Positions 27,191 through 38,984 of a stretch of DNA of 64,000 nt are shown here, piece by piece. The stretch comes from Neodontobutis hainanensis. Lineage: Eukaryota; Chordata; Actinopteri; Gobiiformes; Odontobutidae. The translations under genes were made by a program, and so were the position numbers. The notes under the pieces are model-generated. The model was not told the DNA's origin and made no database searches. It was given only the letters and a program-made list of their open reading frames with translations. Each line of letters opens with the position of its first letter. Positions within the stretch are counted from its first letter, which is position 1. The DNA lies in assembly GCA_024349245.1 (NCBI GenBank), contig JALDNG010000022.1, forward strand, positions 18,663,501-18,727,500, in the 5' to 3' direction.

Positions 27191-29373
27191 ATGGCACATC
27201 TGAATAATATTTATGAAGCAGGAGGAGTTTCAGCACTTCTCTAAAAGGCTGAGCGAACATGGCTAACTTTAGATAAGGATGTAAGGTGATGCATTTATAT
27301 TTGATGTCTTTCAAGCTCCCATTCCCCAAATAACATTTGTAAATTCACAGATGTATCTTGATTTGGACCAGTCCTACTCTACCAGTGGACTACTTAATAC
27401 ATAATGGGCTTTCATTTTATTAGTTTGGAACAGCTTCCTGCTGGTTGAATATTTAGTTGTATGTCATCTCACTGCTTTCTAGAGAATGTCAACAGCTATG
27501 GCAGCCTCAAAGGGACATACTGTGTCCACAAACAACCCAGTGGATGCAGCTTTAATTAATTTTTTTTAATATGAAAAGCAAAGTCAGAGTGTTATTGATA
27601 CAGGCTGCTCCTCAGTGCAGTTTTGACTGATGTGTTCCATTTTGTACAAAACATTTTGCACAATGTAAATGACACAATGACTGATGCTTCATCCGCCATC
27701 ATATTTACTATTTCCAACATAGTATTTGGCTTTTCTTCTGCTTTTTGACAGCTCTTGGAAATTTCTAAAGCACAACAATATTAATTCTCAGTCACGGTCC
27801 AACCCGACCAGATTTACATCAGTGTATTTTGACGTTCCTGACAAGACTTTCACTCCATTATCAGATCTGATAAATCTTCAGAACAACATTACAACAAGAC
27901 ATTTAACCAGCTTTGTTTAGTTTTAAGAGATCTGGGCAAAAGTCAAACCAAGCAAACAACAATTGCTGAGCAAAAACAAAGCTTATAATGTAAGACAAAC
28001 AATGTCACGTTGGAGGAATCGGAGCTCCTATGCATCCAGAAGACCTTGCAATAGTCAACAGTATAGTCGACCAGCTTTGTTATCACTGCCAGTACATCCT
28101 GACTAATAAATGACTTTATTTTACTTTATTTTCTAGAAAGTAGTGGGGAACCTTGACAGACCTAGTAGCAGGTTCTTTTAGGAGCTGCCGTTCTTCCGAT
28201 AGAGTATGCAGAGCCTAAATCACAGAAAACACTACCAGCATAGGTTTGACTGGCTCACCATCAAAATATTCTTTGTCAGATCCAGGCTTGTGCTGTGAAC
28301 ATTAATGTGTTTTTCACATTAAGCTAATGGCCTTAAACATGATCTCTGACACCTGTTACAGACGGAGGGGGGTTTGGTTTGTATTATCTGCACAGAGGAT
28401 GAGAGATGGGCCTGACACACAGGGACGGAGCTGAATAGAGAAACATCTAGTGTTAACCAAACCATTTCCTTTCTAAACAGGCCTCTGCATAAAATGGCTT
28501 TGTCCAAAGAAGCTGGTTTAGTGCAAACCATGTTAAACCTGAACAGAGGCTGGAGAGTGTTCAGTCAGGTGTTGTAAAAACTGGTTTGCTGCAGGTTTTA
28601 TTGTCTCATCTGAGGCTCCTCCTTTGCTGCGTCTGAAGAAGTAAATTTGATCATTTATACTAATTCACAGCAAAACTGAAAATATTCACTTTAAACACAT
28701 TCATTGGAGTTAAACAGTAAACCCTGAATTTACTTTTATTACTCTTTTCAATTTGCAGTTTACATTTACAAATTCACTTTATTAACTTTTATCAAGTTTG
28801 AAATTCAGCTCTAAACAGATTAGAAGATGCATTTGCTCACTGCATATATAGTATAATTCAGTATTTATTGCATTTGATCAATGTTTAAGTTCAGCTGTTT
28901 ATGAAGAATTAATGAAGTATCATTTAATGAGATTTACTGGAAGCCAATAAAAATAAACAATAAATAATCAAGTTCAATTGAAATTATTATATTATGTACA
29001 AAATTAAAGTTATAAGCACAAGAACCTTGTAGAGGTTTGTCAAAGAAGGACAACATTTGAACTGAGCGGGAAAGGCACAGAAAGGGATGCTGGGTTTATA
29101 TAAACTGTTGTTCGTTTTATATATATATATATGGCTGGTATGTGTGAATGAGACAAATTATTTTGTGGTGGGTGCTTTGTTTTGTCAAGTAAAATTTTAT
29201 TAAAAAAATAAAAAAATAAAAAAATAAAAACATAAAGTTGTTTCTGTGACCCCAGATTTTATCATTTGTGAGTCATTTAGCCGTCATCGCTATTAGAAGG
29301 CAATACGTTTTTTATATTTTCTGTTGAGACTTGTTGTGGTTATAACAAAAGTTCCTTTAACAAGTGACGTGTG

Positions 29374-29398
29374 AATAAATAAATAAATAAATAAATAA
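29374..29398 (+). repeat. AAAT microsatellite
   Basis: About six AAAT units; an A5T run lies nearby at 29204-29232 and a TTTA run at 23221-23252. Confidence 0.85.
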
Positions 29399-31004
29399 TG
29401 CAACTTTTATTCATTGAATATATGATAAGAAGGTGCCAGTGAAATCCCTGTTATTGTCCAAAGGCTCTATTTTTAGAGTCTTTTTAATATCCGTCTGCTG
29501 CTGGTGGAAGGATATTTGAGAACACAGTCACGTTCATTTCCATGTTTCATAAATCCTCCTGGCTCTGATGTTGAACTGTCATTCAGCAGTCAGTCCACTG
29601 TCCAGCGGCAACACTTTTATATTCATGCTTTTGTTAAGTTTCAAACAGAAAGCACACTTCCACAATGGGTTTTGTGTAATGTTTTTTTCGGCAGTGATTC
29701 TTTAATGATTTAAAACTATACCATTGATTCACAGCAAAACCTCTATTGTTAAACTCCAGTGAGTGGAAGTGATTTGTTTATTTAGCGTTTGTCTCCTAAA
29801 GGCATCACCTGTGTGGCTCAGCTTGGGATTACACCCGACGAAGACGCTGATGTCGTGTTTACTGCACACTAAACGGACAGTGTGTTTTTTGTTATATCAT
29901 ACACCTAAAGTGAAAGTGTATTAATACGTTTAGATCAAAGACAATGTCACTGATTCCCATTAGGAAGGTTATTTGTTTGGAAGCACACTGGTCTTCGACT
30001 GTGTGCGGTAATAGCTTTTCTTTCTTGTTTTCATAATTGCTTTGCTGCTAAATTAATTCCTGTTCATTTGCAGTGAGACTTATTTATTATGCACTTTTAA
30101 TATTCTGTTCCCAGATGTGAGCAAATTTAAAAAATAAAATCTTGACATTACACATAGCTTCTTGTTGAAAAGTTAATTAGATTTCATTTAAACATGGCCA
30201 TTTTATAATAAAGCCCAGTTACACAAGTCTGTAGAAAAGAAGAGAAGAAGAGAGAAGAAAAGAAACGTTCACCTCACAACACCTCACTAAAAAAAGATTT
30301 ATTAAATGTGTCATTTCAACATGTTTCCATTGTCAGTCTAATGAAGGGATCGTCTGTGTTAGCATTTTAGATCAAGATCAATGTGTCATCAATGTACACA
30401 AAATGTATTCAGAGATAATTATTAGGTTCTCATGGCGAGAAATCCATTTTTTAAATTCTACACAAAGAATTATTCTGAAGGTCATCGTGCACAAACGCCG
30501 GTTGAGGTCATCTGCCCACATGTCACAATTTAGAGTTTTTTATTGAGAAAAAGGTGCTCCTGTATAATCGTTTAGAAGTTGTACGACTGGAACAAGGCTC
30601 TGTTGGAATAGTGGGCAGTAAGCTTTCAATTCACCAGGATTGATTTTCTGACGTGCCGCGTCTGTCGCTGTGTCTGAGCCAAAGCAAAGGCAAACAAACA
30701 TCTGGACTCCAAACAAATCCGTTACCCACTGTCTTCAGGGGATCTGGAGGAAAATTTTACCTTTACCACTGAAGACCAAGAAATGCTTCATGTTACGTCT
30801 ATTCAGCTTAGGAAACTGGACTTCTTGAATTAAAGTCGGTATAATAATGTTCTTATGGCAGAGCTAAAAAAGGAACACACTGAAATATAAATGTGCGATT
30901 GGGTCTGATGCAGACTGAATACTAAGAATTGTGCAGGTGACTTTTTACTGTATTTTGCATCTCGGGTTTCTGTTTTGATTGAGGTGTAGGGGAGGGTTTT
31001 TTCT

Positions 31005-31112
31005 TGTTCCCTTTAGGGGCCCTGGGTGACTGGAGCTAATCCAGCACTTTTGGGCCCGAGGCGGGGCACTGCCTGGACAGTGGCCAGTTGGTTGAAGGAC
31101 TGGGCAGGATAA
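31005..31112 (-). repeat. Dispersed teleost repeat, 3' portion
   Basis: On the minus strand: CAACTGGCCACTGTCCAGGC, then CCCCGCCTCGGGCCCAAAAG, TGGATTAGCTCCAGTCACCC and GGGCCCCTAAAGGGA. It is the same family as the right arm at 61833-62025. Confidence 0.55.
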
Positions 31113-33754
31113 TGCTTGTTAATTATTGTCTTTTTGCTTTTCAACAATAAAATATAAACGTTAACCCTAAAATTGTAATTTAAAACATAAAACACAAAAA
31201 CCAATAAAATCATAGCTATGTTGTGTTTTTCCTCTTAAATCTCAGTCTGATCAACAGACTGCTGTGTTTCTACTTTAGTAATCGTCACAAACTGTTGGAA
31301 CCAAACAGCTGTAAAAATAGTCCTGCGCAGTAGGACTCCTCTGGTGCTCAGTAATACTCCAGTAGAAACTAGACACATTAAATCAAATGGAATTACAACT
31401 GTGCTTTCTGTTTTGTGAATTTGAACTACAGTAGGCTTCAGTAGGTCCACAAGGAAAGTCGATTATTATTACAGCCGCTTGCCACATTTGTTGACACAAT
31501 TAAGAGTGGGAAAGTGCATTTTGGATGGCAGCTCTCTTTAAGATAGTGCTCTATTCTGTTTTTGCATAGACCCATTTGTGTTATAGACAAAAATAAACTG
31601 TTTAAGTAAAGAGAAGTTAAGAACTTTGATGAATGTCTATAATACAATAAATCACAACAAAGACTTCCTATGGACTACTCTTAATGTACCCTCCACTGGC
31701 CAGAGGATGTGAAGTCTGAGGAGTCAGAGACAGTTTTTTTTCTCACTGGGGACGCACCAGGAGATTTCCCACGCTTGGAGAGTATGCATGCATTCGGTGC
31801 TTATCTTGTCTTGTCAAAGCCTGTTTTTCTCACTCGGGCCATTGCGTCTGTAATGTTGCTTCACAAGTTCAGTGCATGCTCTTCAAATTAAAGCCCTTTG
31901 TACTCGCCTCTCCTTTGTAGACGGCAGAAACATATTCTTTATTTAAATCTATTCATACTGCCACGTAGGCCATGTACACGGCTCATCTCTCATGGAGGCG
32001 GACTGTGGCTTCTAATGACGCTAAGAAAATTGCTGTTTCTGATCTCACATGGTACAAAGCCAGTCAGTTATTTGTGAGCTCTGGTGGATCCACATGTGAT
32101 GGTACTGTCTCTTACTAAATCAAAGAGCAGTGACTATGTTAACAACAAAAAGAGGCATCTGAGAGTTAAGAAAGAATAAGAATCAGAGAGAATACTACCA
32201 GGTATGTCCTAAAATAGAACTATTTTTATGGTTCACATCAAACGCGTATAACATTTTGTGGCACCACAGTTAAAAGTGTATACTTTTCATTTATCTGACG
32301 TAAATATCTAGACATTTAAAGCTCCATAAAACCCAGCAGAAAAATCATTTTAGTTTCATTACTTCCTTCTTTCCAATACTACCTTCCTACAACTGCCCAG
32401 AGAGGACAAACTGAGCACTGCTAAAGGAGAAGCACACTCATGTTTACTTTTTGTGCACACTGACACTTTTGATAAAGTAGCCCCATGTAATTTTAAGGCC
32501 AAAACATATATATTTCCAAAATGATTTGATTGTCTTGGTCTGACTGCGAGTCCCCTCAGCTGAACTGAAACCTCCTGTAACTTTTGTGTCCCGGGACAGT
32601 GGCATGTTCGAGAATATGTGAGTGACATGCTCTACCACACAACACACATAATAAAGAAATCAGGCCAATACACTGGACCCTAGCAGAGTCCTATCTGTAC
32701 AAAAGTCTCCATGTCCCTGCAGGGCTACCATACCCCTTATTTACAACTTATATCGAAAGTGCAGATTGTAATTCTATGAATCAAACATCCCCTTTTAATG
32801 TTAGATTCTAAATTCTGCCTTTATTTTCTTGTTTTTTTTATTTACATAAACCCTGCACTTTTCAAGAACCAAATGAAAACACTGCTCCCTCTGGGTCCCA
32901 AACACCCAAGGTGGCTCTCCTTTAGGGAGATAAAGGGCACATGTCCAGTTCTATGAGGCGTCTCAGGAATGTGGACATTGGGTCATCCACAGTTTTTGAA
33001 CGACCACCGAGGGAGTCTTGCCTCGACTTTCAAGAGGAGAGGGGAACACTATGTGTCCTAGCGCCGGTTTTGGGCTGAGGTCAGGCATTCGGGACAGACA
33101 TATGCGATGAACAGGATGAACATTGCAGTGTGTCCTCTCAAAGGGACGCAACAAGGGACAAGTCTGTTTTTTACATCGAAAATGACTTGCACTGCACTGC
33201 GATTATTTCATCAAAGTCATAATAAATGGTTTCATATAATTAACATGTCAAGTGTCTGAGGAGGATGTAATTACTATGCACTGGCTTTCGGCAGGTAAAA
33301 GGTGGTATCTGCACTAGTTTAGATTTGAATTACTTCACTGACGGCTGTGAAGAATCCTATTCTAAGTACTGCTATTATGCTAGTATCTCTTGCAAACTCA
33401 ATAGAAATGGCTTTAAACTTTTCCCTATTGGTACTTTTACCCAAACAATGAAAAGAATCCAATTCAGTTGTATTTGTAGAGCTCAGTATCACAACAACAA
33501 TTACTAGAGGAACTATGTATATCCTTCTTCACCATGAAACAATATAAGCATTCAACACTTTTCAACAGTATTCTGAGTCATCCCACAACAAGATTATTAA
33601 GGTCTGTAGTAACCCTTTTGTCTCAATGGGCAGCTTGAGTGTTAAATCCAGAACTTTCTTGCTCAGGTGACAATGAGACCACCACAGCGGCTGTCTTAAA
33701 GCAAGACTACGTACCTTGAGCACCATCTAAAGGTCGTTAGAAGCAGTAGTGTTG
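31113..33754. other. Intergenic
   Basis: No gene seen. A GC-richer block at 32870-33160 with a 63-residue minus-strand open frame may be a decayed retroelement piece; no motif was firm enough to name it. Confidence 0.5.
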
Positions 33755-33943
33755 TCAAGTGGCTCAGTGGAAGAGCGGTTGTCCTTCAGCCTAAAGTTAG
33801 ACGGTTTGATTCCTTCTCTCCATACAGTTCAATCTGTTGTTGTGTCCTTGAGCAAGACACTTAACCAGCTGTAACACTGGTGAATTGAAGCTTAATGTAA
33901 GTCACTTTGGATAAAAGTGTCTGCTAAATGAATAAATGTAAAT
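33755..33943 (+). mobile_element. tRNA-derived SINE
   Basis: Begins with a tRNA-like head, A box TGGCTCAGTGG at 33760 and B box GGTTTGATTCC about 50 nt later, followed by GTGTCCTTGAGCAAGACACT and a tail CACTTTGGATAAAAGTGTCT ending in an AT-rich AATAAATGTAAATG. The head, body and tail are those of SINEs dispersed through teleost genomes. Confidence 0.75.
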
Positions 33944-35310
33944 GGAATCTTCTCGCAGGTGCTTCAGCTTGTTGCTTTGCATTAAGCATATTTGTTTATA
34001 GGTCATATTTATCTCGGCCACAGTACGTATTTCTCAAGTCAATAGTTAACTTTGAGTATATGGCTTTGGCACTCATGAAAGCTATCAGCCCGTTTATGTC
34101 ACAATCTTTTTTTGAAGCTTGTACCTAAATAATCCATGACTCAAAAACTCACAAAGCTTTGATGAAACGTCACATCAAGAAGATCATCAAGGAGCCACAA
34201 AATATCATTTTCAAAAATAGATGATAAAGTTGTTGTTACAAGTCTTTGTTGTTCTAACAGATAATGAATAGAATATGTTACTTTCATATCTAGGAGCAGC
34301 ATCTTTGAGAGAGTTTGGATATTAATCTTTTACTGCCCCCTGGTGTCGAAATACAACAGCACACCCACACTCTGCCTTTAACTTAAATTAGATTAAAAAC
34401 TGTCCAGCACTTGTTTTGGACAAGTAAAGGTAATGGAAACCTTCAATAGTATATTGTATGAAATAAGTGAATCAATACAGATAAATAGTGTCAAATCAAT
34501 CACATAACCTTAAAGCTTTTAGACTTCAAACACTTCAATAATTACATATATATATAAAAAAGTAATAGATTATGAAGAAATAATTAATGATCACTGATCT
34601 CTGCTGAATTTAGGGCTCACTTAATTGCTCACACTTAGTTTGACTATTATATTATCAACACTTGTCATGCTTTATTCTTAACGGTTTAATTTTATTGTGG
34701 TCAGCAGATGTCAGTAGGCCTACACCTGCACACTGCTTACTCAATGCCCCGCACTGCCACATTGACATTTATGCTTAGTACTAGTACTGTTAGTTTGTTG
34801 AGTATAAATCATTTAAACTAAAACTAAAAAATCCGTAGTGTGGTAAGAATACTTCTCAAAAGGAATGGTTGCTGTTGGTCTGGGACTGACGAAGAACTTG
34901 GACAACTGTTCCCTGGTGTTTCCTCTTCATCATCCACTAGTCTTAGGACTGCAGCTTAGGCCCCGAAAGTCAAGGTCTTGTGCAGGTTTTTGCTGTAGCA
35001 CATGTTATTAAGTTGTTGTATTGAAGCACCAGAATGAGGGACATTTTATTGAATATATAAGAAAATGAAAGCTTCTTATCTAATCCTATCTGACTTGGTC
35101 TAGTGTTTGTGATTCTGACAGCAACACAAGCTGCCAGACAGCCATGTGTTTGTGAAAATTGTGGATTACGCTGTTCTTTTTAATCCCTCCCGATCCCACA
35201 TTATCAAAACATCTAAAATCCCACATTAGATTGGGCTGCACTGGTCACAGTTTAACCTCAACATAAGCTTCTCCTCACAAATATTTACATAAACCTTATC
35301 TTTAACAGGA
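33944..35310. other. Intergenic
   Basis: Nothing recognised on either strand. Confidence 0.6.
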
Positions 35311-35543
35311 ACACGGTGTGGAGTGGTTAGCACTCTGGCCTCACAGCAAGAAGGTCCTGGGTTTCATTCTGTCTGGAGTTTGCATGTTCTCCCTGTGTCT
35401 GCGTAGGTTTCCTCCGGGTACTCCGGTTTCCCCCACCACCAAGAACATGTACAATATGGAAATTAGCTGTTAAGCTATAATCTGGTACAAGCATCTCTGC
35501 TCCGGCTTAATGCACATTGTACGCTGTCCTAAATAAATAAACT
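35311..35543 (+). mobile_element. SINE-like teleost repeat with AAT tail
   Basis: Contains GAGTGGTTAGCACTCTGGCC (A-box-like) and GGTCCTGGGTTTCATTCTGT (B-box-like), then GGAGTTTGCATGTTCTCCCT and TTTCCTCCGGGTACTCCGGT, a chain very common in fish genomes. It runs directly into the long AAT microsatellite, which probably grew from its A-rich tail. Confidence 0.7.
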
Positions 35544-35568
35544 TAATAATAATAATAATAATAATAAA

Positions 35569-35662
<94 letters not shown>

Positions 35663-35663
35663 T
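35544..35663 (+). repeat. AAT microsatellite, about 120 bp
   Basis: (AAT)n with one AAAATT interruption near 35575, continuing the tail of the SINE-like repeat just upstream. Confidence 0.95.
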
Positions 35664-35728
35664 TGTGTGATTGGTTCTGATGGAAAACACAGTAGTGTTA
35701 CCACACTCAGTAAAAGTAGGTCTTAGAT

Positions 35729-36450
35729 CAGGGGTCTCAAACTCGCGGTCTGGGGGCCAACTGCGACCCGCAAGATGATATTTTGTGGCCTGTGGGACGA
35801 TATGAAAATTTAATGTTAGTGCGCCCTGCGAGTTTTATATGACTGGCCCATTACCATGTTGTTTGTGGAAGGTTCCTGTTTGTGCTGGAACTGAACCAAC
35901 CTACCATCACAAGGGAGGATATGGCTCCTGGGGGCGGGCCCTCGGCTGGGCTTGATACAGGCAGAAAAACATTTAACAAATATGAAGAAGCCCATGTAAC
36001 ATCACATCGCCGTCATAAAATTACAGAAATGAGCATGTTTGACCTTGAGCTGGACAAAGTTAATGTTACTGGCTTTGGATTTGGCATCATGCAGATTGTA
36101 TTTTGTTTTCCCATCATTTGAAATGGGCTGATTTATTTGAAAGTTGATGGCAATTTGATCGGCACTGTCCATGTGGATTTGTTATCATGACGAATCTGCA
36201 AATTAACACCGATGTTATGTTGACAATATCATCGAGGGGAGTGGACACTCAGCCAGCTCATTCATGTTCTTCAATATTTCATTTAAGTTCAGGATAGCTC
36301 AGGTTCAGAAGAACCCACTGAAGTTAAAGAACTGTTAGTAATGATGTTTGAGAGGATTTAACAAAGCTTTTTTTGTGGAATACCTGAATACCAGCCTCAC
36401 CCAGACTCTGCCTCCTGCGGCCCCCAAGTCATTTGAGTTTGAGACCCCTG
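35729..36450 (+). mobile_element. Non-autonomous hAT-type DNA transposon (copy A, 722 bp)
   Basis: The ends are a perfect 16-bp terminal inverted repeat, CAGGGGTCTCAAACTC at 35729-35744 and its complement at 36435-36450. They are bracketed by a perfect 8-bp target duplication TCTTAGAT at 35721-35728 and 36451-36458. Eight-base duplications with CAGGGGT-like ends are diagnostic of the hAT superfamily. Inside is a 79-residue open frame (35882-36121) with no recognisable transposase domain, so the element would have to be moved in trans. A shorter copy is at 61352-61824. Confidence 0.88.
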
Positions 36451-36458
36451 TCTTAGAT

Positions 36459-38490
36459 GAAGAACATAATGAAACTACCATTTGATTTTCTATAGCTTTA
36501 CATTTTTAATTTAGAACAGAAAATTATATAGTTATTTTGAGGTGATTATATGATTGCAGCTATTGACCAACTGCATAATGCAATGTTTTAAACAATGTAC
36601 CTTTGATCTCATTACATCTCATTAGCGCTGGTGAAGAGTCGACCTGCATTTTATAATTACAATTTACATCACATTCACACGTTGAACAACTGTGCAAATT
36701 CAAAAGCCTTTACTTTTCATGCATTTCTCAAATAAGCACCAAAAATGATTAACATAGTACTATTCCAAATGTCTTCCATTTTCTATCCTTGTCCTTGTAC
36801 TAAGGCATGCATGCAACACAGTTCTATTAATAACAATGTTATTTGCACATTACAAATTATTAATTGACAAAATATAGAGCGCTTTGCCGTTCCTGTTGCC
36901 CAGATCACAGTAGAAACATAATTTCTCGATAGTTCAATGTATTTCTTGGCTTTATCTCCAGAGTGATACTGATACATTTAGCTCATGCTCATATGCAGAT
37001 ACATACGCTTGCTTGTTACTATGGAAAACAAGGGAGCATTGTTGATATGCATTAGCCTTATACCATCTGTTGCTCTCTCGACACTGGCTCGATGACCATT
37101 GCATAAACACAGAACTGACTTGTAACACACACACAAAAATGAGGTAACTTGCCTTATTGGGATTAGCATTGAAGGGTTATCTCACTGGAGTTTGTGTTTT
37201 CAGGGGCCTAGCAGCAGAGGAGTTTTATCTACTATTTATTATTTGCATTCGACAGTCGGTGCAAACAGTTGTGGATTTATAGCTCGGTCTATTACGTTAG
37301 TGCCATCATTTCATCACTTTTGAGCTTCCTGTTTGCTGGAGAGCCCTATCTATGCCACACTAAACATACACCGAGTCTGAGAGATGGCAGAGGCAGGCAT
37401 TGTTTGACCGTTTCATGTGTGTGTGCGTAGCTGTTGCCAAGGTGAAAAACAGTGTGGTGTTAGACGCTGGATGCTTCAAAACAAGTGCAAATAGTTTGTC
37501 ATTTTTACAGCTTAGTGGGTAATGGGAGTCTCAAACTGAATCTGTTGTCGTCATTAAGTCTTTTTAGTTATCTTTGGTTCCTATTTCCTACAAACAGAAT
37601 GATGATATTTATCACAGATATGCCTGACTGCTGCATCTTGATTTGTCTAAGCGGTTGTGTGGACGTAAAACAGTCGCAGTTATAGATTAATAGAGCTTTG
37701 TTTGATGTAAATTCAATTTGAGATCTTCAAGACTCTAAAATAGTGGTGTTGCAGTTTATGTTTGAGTCAAGCACAAGTTTCAGATTTCTCATTGGTTTAG
37801 TATTTAATAGCTAACTTGAATTAGTTAAACTTTAGTTCATTAAAGTGGGAGTGTTGCCTTGGCCATGGCCATGCAATAATCCTGTCCGGGACATGCATTA
37901 AATCTTGTACGCCCATGTACTCGGTGCTGGATGCTAGGAACCATTGAACAGGTGGTTTCAAACTCACTTTTTCTTCTGTGGGTTTCTGTATACAGGTCTT
38001 TTGTTCCCAGAGAATACATTTTCTGATGTGCCTTTAACTTTTATCTAATGTAAAGAGAGAGCTCCTTAAATAGACTGTGTTTAACAAGGTTCAAAGAAAG
38101 GTGAAGCAGGTGCAGAGCTGCACTGGACTCAGCAGTGGCCATAAAGAGAATATTGACTCTACAGAACACAGCCTTGAGGCAAAAATCAATAGTTTAAGTA
38201 TTTATAATATTTTAGATTATATATTTCCAAACCTCCAGTGGATTTGTTTGCTACTTAAATATTTTTTTACCTAATACTATAGAAATAAATTAATAAAACA
38301 TAGCAAACGTAGTCATTAGTAGCAAAGGCATGGTGTTCTACAATATATTTTAGTTTAAACTTAAGGATGGCATCTGAAATGTCTTCACCTAACGATCTAT
38401 GCTACTTGTGTCTAAATTCATCAATAACGAGGTCATCAAGATTAAACTAACACTTCTTTAATGACCGCCACACAATGAGTCATTATCAAT
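36459..38490. other. Intergenic, downstream of the rgs16-like gene
   Basis: AT-rich, nothing recognised; short open frames only. Confidence 0.6.
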
Positions 38491-38497
38491 ACTTTAC

Positions 38498-38503
38498 TTT
38501 ATT
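38498..38503 (-). terminator. Candidate polyadenylation signal of the rgs16-like gene
   Basis: AATAAA on the minus strand, 482 nt beyond the stop codon at 38985-38987, giving a 3' UTR of about 0.5 kb. Other AATAAA-like words lie nearby in this AT-rich DNA, so the exact site is uncertain. Confidence 0.45.
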
Positions 38504-38605
38504 TTCTTACAGTACAAAAGGAGACATAAATAGTCATATATTACTGTAGATAATATATTGCACAAAGTATCTTTGTAAAAAATACAACAAATAATATATT
38601 ATTGG

Positions 38606-38630
38606 CAAATAAATATTAATAAATAGAAAT
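38606..38630 (-). promoter_or_regulatory. Candidate AU-rich element in the 3' UTR of the rgs16-like gene
   Basis: Read on the minus strand this stretch has two overlapping-type AUUUA pentamers in a U-rich setting (TATTTATTAATATTTATTTG), inside the inferred 3' UTR. Clustered AUUUA words are the mark of rapidly decaying mRNAs, which would suit an inducible RGS gene. AT-rich background makes chance occurrence possible. Confidence 0.35.
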
Positions 38631-38984
38631 TTCAGTCATCTCTTCACAAAAGGACATTGCACAACACAACAATGACAAAAGTTTGCCAAAGGAGGCAAAG
38701 AAAAGTGCGTTTCAGTCTTTTTCAAATCTGTTTTTATGTTTGATTGTCAGTTCAAACTTCATACAAAGCTCCATTGGTTAAGGCAGCCATCTTGTCTTTC
38801 CAGATCTTCTCCAAAAATCTCTATCTTTTTGGAGATCCGTCCACAAACCAGGAGAACGGCGCCCATGACTTCTGCATCAGCACTTCAGCGCTAAGCTTCA
38901 CGATGCAGCTTGCCCGTCTTTTTGACTTCTCAAAACTTTTAAAGGCATTTGTTTCACGATCATGTCTTGACCCGTGGGGGCTGC

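Larger units (their letters stand above)
23561..31004. other. Intergenic
   Basis: Contains the hairpin at 26.9 kb and the degenerate array at 27.0 kb. A GC-richer non-coding block at about 26500-26770, with CCATTAATTG and other motif-like words, could be regulatory, but conservation cannot be judged here. Confidence 0.55.

Noticed and set aside
32963..33154. Minus-strand open frame in a GC-richer block, considered as a retroelement gag piece
   Set aside because: A possible Cys-rich pattern was seen but no diagnostic motif, and the frame breaks on both sides.
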